Positions 6,877-10,899 of a DNA stretch of 10,899 bases are shown piece after piece. The DNA is from an uncultured Sulfurimonas sp. (lineage in GTDB: Bacteria > Campylobacterota > Campylobacteria > Campylobacterales > Sulfurimonadaceae), in contig CALDOC010000066.1 in NCBI GenBank assembly GCA_937914675.1, forward strand, positions 1 through 10,899. The letters are read 5' to 3'. The position numbers and the translations under genes were made by a program. The notes beneath the pieces were generated by a model. The model was not told where the DNA came from. It worked only from the letters and a program-made list of their open reading frames with translations, and did not search any database. Numbering within the stretch: position 1 is the first letter of the stretch; the number at the start of each line of letters is the position of its first letter.

Positions 6877-7991
6877 TAGTAGGCAAACTCGTACGTTAAA
6901 GTCGTAAACACTGATTGAAGAGAGCCGACGTCGTACCAATTTTTCAGGTACTCGTTAGAGCTTGTTTTGTAGTAATCGATACTCGCCGTCAATTTGTCTC
7001 CACCTTTCATTCTATATATAAATGGCACGCCTATGGTGTATGAGTCAAAAGCGCTCATCCTGTAGTCGACCGCGAAGTATTGGTCGCTCACCCCATACGT
7101 TCCCACCGGCTTAACAAAGTTGGAGCCCGTCTGCGTATAATACCTTAATCTCAAGCCACTTGTAAAGTCATGCGTAAAATCACGCATAAACTCAACGCTA
7201 CTCGTATGCGACTTAATGTCCCAATCATCCATATAGTACCTATATGAGAAGTTCACGCTGTCGTCTTTGTCCAAAAGATATACGCCTTTTAGCGCGAACG
7301 CGTGCCCCGTTCTTTTGTCTGGATAGTTCTCAAACTTCGCGAGAGAATCCTGAAGGATGAAATGATAAGGCGACGATAAAAAACCTTCGCTATACATATA
7401 TGAATAGACCGCCGACATGGAAAATTCTGGAGTGATCAACTGGTTTGCTGAAAAATCTATCTTCGTCTCATTTCTATTGTCTTTTGGCAACGCTCTTTTA
7501 AAGACCGGACTCCACTTGTCGAACGATTGTGAAGCGCTTACGCCCAAAGCCGTGTTTTGCTGATTTAACTGTCTGACGTAGCTCGCGAAAGCCGCCACTC
7601 CCGTATAATCGTTTTCAGTTGAATAATAAGACCCAAAAGTGACCAAGTTGTCACCGTCGTCATAAGTAAGCATGGCCGTTGGCGCGTATCTTACGTCGTC
7701 AGCCACGCTCTCTTTCGCAGAGGCCGCCGTTACCGCGTCAACGTGAGTCGCGTTGCTTCCATTTTTTATGCTGGCGGCGGTTACCGCGTCTATTCTCATT
7801 TTTACTCCGAGCAACCACTGCGAACTTAGCTTTTTATAAAGCGCGAAAGTTGGCGAGTATACTTGCACGTCGGCGTTATCGTTATAAGTGTTGATTCCGA
7901 ATGACATTTTGTCTTTTAAATCTGACGCTAAAGAAGTTACCTCCAAAAGAGCCAAAGAAAGGACAAAAAGCATAAATTGTTTTATCTGCAT
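6876..7991 (-). CDS. DUF3570-family outer-membrane beta-barrel protein with candidate flavinylation motifs
   Basis: A protein of 371 residues with an N-terminal signal peptide (about 1-22, ending SLAS) and then alternating polar/aromatic strands, ending in EFAY with a terminal aromatic, as in outer-membrane barrels. The composition, the gene neighbours (DUF4266, TlpA, ApbE) and the motif region match DUF3570 as I remember it. Near the N-terminus, IDAVTAAS (67-74) and VDAVTAAS (84-91) form a repeat of 17-residue period; both resemble the DAVSGAT-type FMN attachment motif recognised by ApbE, with Ala in place of Gly. The start is set at 7991: AAGGAGG stands six bases before it but touches the alternative ATG at 7997. 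It overlaps the DUF4266 gene by ten bases and the apbE start by one, so the three are translationally linked. Function unknown; perhaps an envelope redox scaffold. Confidence 0.82.
   Translation of the reverse strand: MQIKQFMLFVLSLALLEVTSLASDLKDKMSFGINTYNDNADVQVYSPTFALYKKLSSQWLLGVKMRIDAVTAASIKNGSNATHVDAVTAASAKESVADDVRYAPTAMLTYDDGDNLVTFGSYYSTENDYTGVAAFASYVRQLNQQNTALGVSASQSFDKWSPVFKRALPKDNRNETKIDFSANQLITPEFSMSAVYSYMYSEGFLSSPYHFILQDSLAKFENYPDKRTGHAFALKGVYLLDKDDSVNFSYRYYMDDWDIKSHTSSVEFMRDFTHDFTSGLRLRYYTQTGSNFVKPVGTYGVSDQYFAVDYRMSAFDSYTIGVPFIYRMKGGDKLTASIDYYKTSSNEYLKNWYDVGSLQSVFTTLTYEFAY
7719..7793 (-). repeat. Two DAVTAAS motif copies within the DUF3570 gene
   Basis: The encoded IDAVTAAS and VDAVTAAS are 51 bases (17 codons) apart. 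The underlying DNA shares GACGCGGTAAC followed by a GC-rich near-match, so it is either an old internal duplication or strong selection on the motif. Both copies keep the Ser that would accept FMN if ApbE modifies this protein. Confidence 0.7.
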
Positions 7992-8200
7992 CCGCATCCT
8001 CCTTGAAAAGCGCTCTCTCCGCCAGCGCTGGCTTCACGAATCAAATATACGTGACCCTCTTGTTCGGCTCTCTCCGCTATGGGCGAGAGACTCATTTTAT
8101 CTTGCGCGAAATACTCTTTTTCATAAGGCATGACTCTGACCAACTTATCAGAGCATGCCGTTAAAAAGAGCAAACTTCCTATGAGTATATATTTAACCAT
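7982..8200 (-). CDS. DUF4266-family small lipoprotein with GGCGC tail
   Basis: A 72-residue lipoprotein: signal MVKYILIGSLLFLTAC with lipobox LTAC (Cys16) and Ser at +2, which favours the outer membrane by E. coli sorting rules. The mature part is about 57 residues and ends ASAGGESAFQGGCGCR, the Gly/Cys-rich tail that marks DUF4266 proteins as I recall them; Cys69 and Cys71 form a CxC. The family has no established function to my knowledge, but it regularly stands next to DUF3570. It starts two bases after the TlpA-like gene, with GGAG upstream. Its last codons contain the AAGGAGG ribosome site of the DUF3570 gene, so the Gly-Gly of the tail is encoded by that site. The CxC could bind a metal or be a thiol substrate of the TlpA-like protein; that is inference. 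Confidence 0.85.
   Translation of the reverse strand: MVKYILIGSLLFLTACSDKLVRVMPYEKEYFAQDKMSLSPIAERAEQEGHVYLIREASAGGESAFQGGCGCR
7992..8004 (-). promoter_or_regulatory. Strong ribosome binding site that decides the DUF3570 start
   Basis: On the minus strand AAGGAGG (8004-7998) is followed directly by ATGCGG and then ATG. Spacing is zero to the ATG at 7997 and six to the ATG at 7991, so the second is the likely start. The site lies inside the DUF4266 coding region. Confidence 0.75.
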
Positions 8201-8202
8201 GA

Positions 8203-8697
8203 CTACTCTCCAAGTAAAGATTTTATCTTTGCTTTTAGTTTACCTACATGCTTTTCGTCAATGCTTCCAACGTAAACTTCAACAATCGTTCCACTTTTGT
8301 CTACTAGATACGACGAGGGCATTCCTATGCATCTGTACGCTTTTGGAAGAATTTTTTCACTATCGTATACGGATTTCAACACTCTTTCTCTATCTACGCT
8401 TTGCAAAAAAGCTACCGCGTTTTTAGGCTCTTTGTCTATCGTAGACAAAAGTATGTGAAAATCGCTCCCTTTAAACTCTTTTTGAAGTTCGACAAAAATT
8501 GGCATCTCTTCTTGGCAGCCACCGCACCAGCTAGCCCATAGATTTACCAAAACCACTTTGCCCTTGTACTCGTTGAGTGATATTTTTTTATCCAAATTAT
8601 ATAAATTTGGAAGATCAAAACCTACAGCCTTGTCGCCAACTTGACCTGCGCCAAACAAATTCGCCCACACCAGTAGCGTTATTAATATTTTCTTCAT
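8203..8697 (-). CDS. TlpA/ResA-type periplasmic thioredoxin-fold protein
   Basis: Thiol-disulfide protein of 164 residues. A cleavable signal peptide (1-17, ending LFGA) is followed by a TlpA-type domain: GFDLPNL, GKVVLVNLWASWCGGC with the redox pair Cys58/Cys61, and the cis-proline motif GMPSSYLVD (125-133, Pro127). An additional Cys123 stands just before it. TlpA/ResA/CcmG proteins reduce disulfides in the periplasm, for example apocytochrome CxxCH cysteines or copper-site cysteines. Here the run also encodes five CxxCH motifs and a CxC lipoprotein, so either could be its substrate. The start at 8697 has AGGA about seven bases upstream; the gene is nine bases after the diheme gene and two before the DUF4266 gene. 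Confidence 0.92.
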   Translation of the reverse strand: MKKILITLLVWANLFGAGQVGDKAVGFDLPNLYNLDKKISLNEYKGKVVLVNLWASWCGGCQEEMPIFVELQKEFKGSDFHILLSTIDKEPKNAVAFLQSVDRERVLKSVYDSEKILPKAYRCIGMPSSYLVDKSGTIVEVYVGSIDEKHVGKLKAKIKSLLGE

Positions 8698-8706
8698 TTT
8701 TCTATC

Positions 8707-9303
8707 CTATTCACATAAGTTTTTATTCATGGCGTTATTTACGTACAATGGCAAAGTATAACCATCTTTCACATGACACGCGTTGCATGAGACTCTATTG
8801 TTCAAATCTTGAGGATTGTTAATGTCATACTCTTGAGCTGAAAAACTATGCGTCTGCCCTGATACCGCCAAAACAGCGCCATTTTTATCCGTTATTTGCA
8901 CATAAAAGTTTCCATAACTTGAACTCAATAATCTTTTTAATATAAATATATTGCCTTTGCCTTTATAGCCTTTCGAGTTAGAATCTATATAATCGGCCGA
9001 TGAATATTGTAAGGCTGGGGTAGCCGTGTAATCCAAAAGATTAATGGTTAAATCACCACCACAAACATTATTTATATCGTCTTGATTTGTCACGTTTGAC
9101 TCTTTATAGAGCGTACCGCCCATCAGCAAGTTTCTTTCACTCTGCAAGTCTACGTTGTGACAAGCCAAACAATCACGACCGGGATTGTGCCAACCCTGCA
9201 CTACTGGCGCGGTCGTAGAGACAACGCCTTCTTCTCCATCTTCACAGCCGGTCATGAACGTTATCATGACCGCAGTTAATAAAAAAAGTAAACTTTTTTT
9301 CAT
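8707..9303 (-). CDS. Diheme c-type cytochrome lipoprotein
   Basis: A 198-residue lipoprotein: signal with lipobox MTGC (Cys20), then EDGEEG. Two CxxCH heme-c sites, CLACH (45-49) and CNACH (173-177), bracket about 120 residues of mostly beta-like sequence (GGTLYKES, DLTINLLD, GNFYVQITDKNGAVLAVSG). Cys81 and Cys197 are spare and could form a disulfide. It would be exported and receive heme in the periplasm, anchored probably to the outer membrane. The same arrangement of heme site, GATIF/GGTLY, beta region and CNxCH occurs inside the partial neighbour upstream, suggesting a shared module. The start at 9303 has AGGAG seven bases before it, overlapping the stop of the upstream gene. No named family recognised; electron-transfer role inferred from hemes. 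Confidence 0.87.
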   Translation of the reverse strand: MKKSLLFLLTAVMITFMTGCEDGEEGVVSTTAPVVQGWHNPGRDCLACHNVDLQSERNLLMGGTLYKESNVTNQDDINNVCGGDLTINLLDYTATPALQYSSADYIDSNSKGYKGKGNIFILKRLLSSSYGNFYVQITDKNGAVLAVSGQTHSFSAQEYDINNPQDLNNRVSCNACHVKDGYTLPLYVNNAMNKNLCE

Positions 9304-9312
9304 AAAATTCTC

Positions 9313-10899
9313 CTAGTTATTATTTGCGCCTTGCGCGATCCAATCTCTTATAGTCGCGTAATTTGTAGAGCTTCCTATGGCGTTGCCACCACCATGAGAC
9401 AACTGGTTACTCCCTTTTTGCAATAACGTAGAGTTGTCTGGAGTAGCCGAATCGACTAAACCTGAGGTAACGTTCGCGTAGGTCGAAGAAGCCGTTGAGA
9501 CTTGGAAAATTCTACCTGAATTCGTGGAGTGACATGCGACGCAATTATTTAGTATTGGCATAACGTCAGTCGCGAAAGATTTGGCGACAACCGTTGGCGT
9601 CGTTACAACCGGCGCTTGCGTCGGCGTCGTTACAACCGGAGCTTGCGTTGGCGTCGTCGGTAGTGCTGACGTCGAGCCTCCCATAACAGCGCTTGCCACC
9701 GTTGTTAAACTTCCAGAGTAATCAAACGAAACTATTCTACCTGGTGACGCAATTGGACCTGCCCCCGAAGCAGTATGACAACTATTACAATCGAGTCTTG
9801 AAATATTATGACTATTTGTAGCGGATTTATTTACCACAACCCCTTTCGCGTTTAAAACCTCAGCGGTAAAATTGTTCAAAATATTTGTGCTAAATGAACT
9901 ATAGACGTTCGCCGTTCCTCTTCCGATATTATAATTTATAACCGTTCCCGCTTCTGAGACTAATCTTATTTTATAGTTGTTAGCGTATTTCGCGCTATCC
10001 CCGTTCACGGCGTTTAATTTTGTAAAGATTGTCGCGCCTGACGTAAATTGGTGTTCTCCACCTTCTCCACCCGATCCACCTTCATTGCCTTCATTGCCTT
10101 CGCTCTCGCGACTGTCAAAAGATCTTGTAGGGGTCGCAGAAGACGAACCATGACAAGAAGCGCAATTTGCGCCTTGATTATGTGATGAAGTTCCTGAATT
10201 TTCTCCGTACTCGCTATCGCCATTTTCTCTTTCATACTCATTTTGGGCAGTGGCGTATTGCGTTGTATAATCATCATTTAATTTTTGAACCTCACTGGCT
10301 ATATCCGCGTCTTTAAGTTCATACACTTTATTATATGAGGCTAAAGCGCTCATTAACGTTTTTTCTTCCGTTGCCGAGGCATGAGAAGATCCCTCTGATA
10401 CATACCTTGCATGTTCATTTGCTATCTCTGTTTTTATACTAGCGACGGAAGAGGCTGTGACGTTGTTGTCCTGCGCGTATTTATATAAAACGTTTGACAT
10501 AGCCTCTACCGCTGTGGAATTCAGAGGCGTTTTTGTTGTTAAATCAGTTACGGATATACCTAAACTTGCAGCTAACTCATTTAATATTGTTTGCGTTTCT
10601 GGCTTTGACGCGTACGTCGTAACCATTGTTATGACGTTGCCACTGTTTGTCGTAAGGTTTAAGTCATTTCTAACGTCGCCTGGACTTACAACTCCATTTC
10701 TATCTATGTCAATAACTCCACCCATGGCGACTACGGGATACGTAATGGCTCCAGCAAACGTATAATTACCATTTCCATCACTTTTTGCAACTCTTCCCGC
10801 GCCATTGTTATCTCTAACGATGGCGCCTAAAATCGGTCCCCTTACAACTTGAATCGTATTTGTCGCAATGGACGTCGTGTCTACGTTTGTTCCTGAAGT
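9313..10899 (-). CDS. Large exported multiheme (three visible CxxCH) protein, 5' end cut by window edge
   Basis: The frame is open from the window edge to the TAG at 9313, giving 528 visible residues; the ATG at 10725 is internal, since the upstream frame continues as beta-rich GPILGAIV...NGNYTFAGAI, like a carboxypeptidase-regulatory or Cna-B-type domain. Next comes DIDRNGVVSPGD, matching the calcium-binding loop of dockerins/EF-hands, and a helical region of about 140 residues. Heme sites are CASCH (246-250 of the visible part), CNSCH (371-375) and CVACH (453-457). Between the first and second sites lies an acidic Gly/Glu-rich stretch and a beta region like that of the diheme lipoprotein. 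A Pro/Thr linker with two copies of TPTQAPVVT leads to a final domain with DVMPILNNCVACHS, LSHGGG and IRDWIAQGA, typical of single-heme domains in planctomycete-style cytochromes. The signal peptide must lie outside the window. Probably a surface electron-transfer protein; partner and role inferred. Confidence 0.85.
   Translation of the reverse strand, partial: TSGTNVDTTSIATNTIQVVRGPILGAIVRDNNGAGRVAKSDGNGNYTFAGAITYPVVAMGGVIDIDRNGVVSPGDVRNDLNLTTNSGNVITMVTTYASKPETQTILNELAASLGISVTDLTTKTPLNSTAVEAMSNVLYKYAQDNNVTASSVASIKTEIANEHARYVSEGSSHASATEEKTLMSALASYNKVYELKDADIASEVQKLNDDYTTQYATAQNEYERENGDSEYGENSGTSSHNQGANCASCHGSSSATPTRSFDSRESEGNEGNEGGSGGEGGEHQFTSGATIFTKLNAVNGDSAKYANNYKIRLVSEAGTVINYNIGRGTANVYSSFSTNILNNFTAEVLNAKGVVVNKSATNSHNISRLDCNSCHTASGAGPIASPGRIVSFDYSGSLTTVASAVMGGSTSALPTTPTQAPVVTTPTQAPVVTTPTVVAKSFATDVMPILNNCVACHSTNSGRIFQVSTASSTYANVTSGLVDSATPDNSTLLQKGSNQLSHGGGNAIGSSTNYATIRDWIAQGANNN
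9601..9654 (-). repeat. Two 27-base units encoding TPTQAPVVT
   Basis: Two tandem near-identical units of nine codons form a Pro/Thr/Val-rich linker between the second and third heme domains of the partial cytochrome. Such linkers are flexible spacers, and the unit number may vary between strains. Confidence 0.85.

Noticed and set aside
6877..6939. Longer ApbE start at the ATG at 6939 (330 residues)
   Set aside because: It would lie inside the DUF3570 gene and adds no signal peptide; the TAATG overlap at 6876 is the natural start.
9601..9654. Tandem repeat as a possible CRISPR or mobile-element trace
   Set aside because: The units are coding, directly adjacent, without spacers, and make a plain Pro/Thr linker.
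10014..10277. Open frame of 87 codons on the minus strand
   Set aside because: It is in another frame of the triheme protein gene, and its Lys/Met-rich product comes from the Gly/Glu-rich low-complexity stretch.

Overview
The window looks like chromosomal DNA of a Campylobacterota-type (epsilonproteobacterial) bacterium, something like Sulfurimonas or Sulfurospirillum. The grounds are moderate G+C, compact gene spacing, promoters with a good -10 and no clear -35, a multi-membrane chemoreceptor, a SCO-type copper protein, and periplasmic or outer-membrane c-type cytochromes. The genus cannot be fixed from sequence alone.

Layout. (1) 1-2312, minus strand: a class II aldolase followed two bases later by an FGGY kinase very like autoinducer-2 kinase LsrK. 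The kinase runs off the left edge, so its C-terminal ATP-binding part is missing. Together they look like a kinase/aldolase pair for a small ketose-type substrate or AI-2. (2) 2562-4675, plus strand: a membrane-anchored SCO1/SenC-like protein whose stop overlaps (ATGA) the start of a methyl-accepting chemotaxis protein with a histidine-containing multi-pass sensor domain. (3) 4772-4990, minus: a cold-shock protein, converging on the chemoreceptor; both ends have hairpins that could act as terminators, and the csp leader has another hairpin. (4) 5212-5874, minus: an unrecognised protein with a lipobox, long charged coiled coil and one membrane helix, behind its own extended -10 promoter. (5) 5947-10899, minus: a tight six-gene run, read from the right edge inward: a partial triheme cytochrome-like protein with an EF-hand/dockerin-like loop, a diheme lipoprotein, a TlpA-type thioredoxin, a DUF4266 lipoprotein, a DUF3570 outer-membrane-barrel protein, and ApbE (FAD:protein FMN transferase).

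How the genes may work together. The six-gene run is the most interesting part. ApbE attaches FMN covalently to Ser/Thr in short motifs. The adjacent DUF3570 protein carries two DAVTAAS motifs 17 residues apart that resemble the DAVSGAT-type acceptor motif of FMN-binding domain proteins. With cytochromes upstream and two lipoproteins in the same run, the sequence suggests a cell-envelope heme/flavin redox module in which the barrel protein, or something held by it, is flavinylated. That the genes are grouped is seen; the function is inferred. No tRNA, rRNA, CRISPR array, insertion sequence or clear mobile element was seen, and no stretch over 300 bases lacks a gene.
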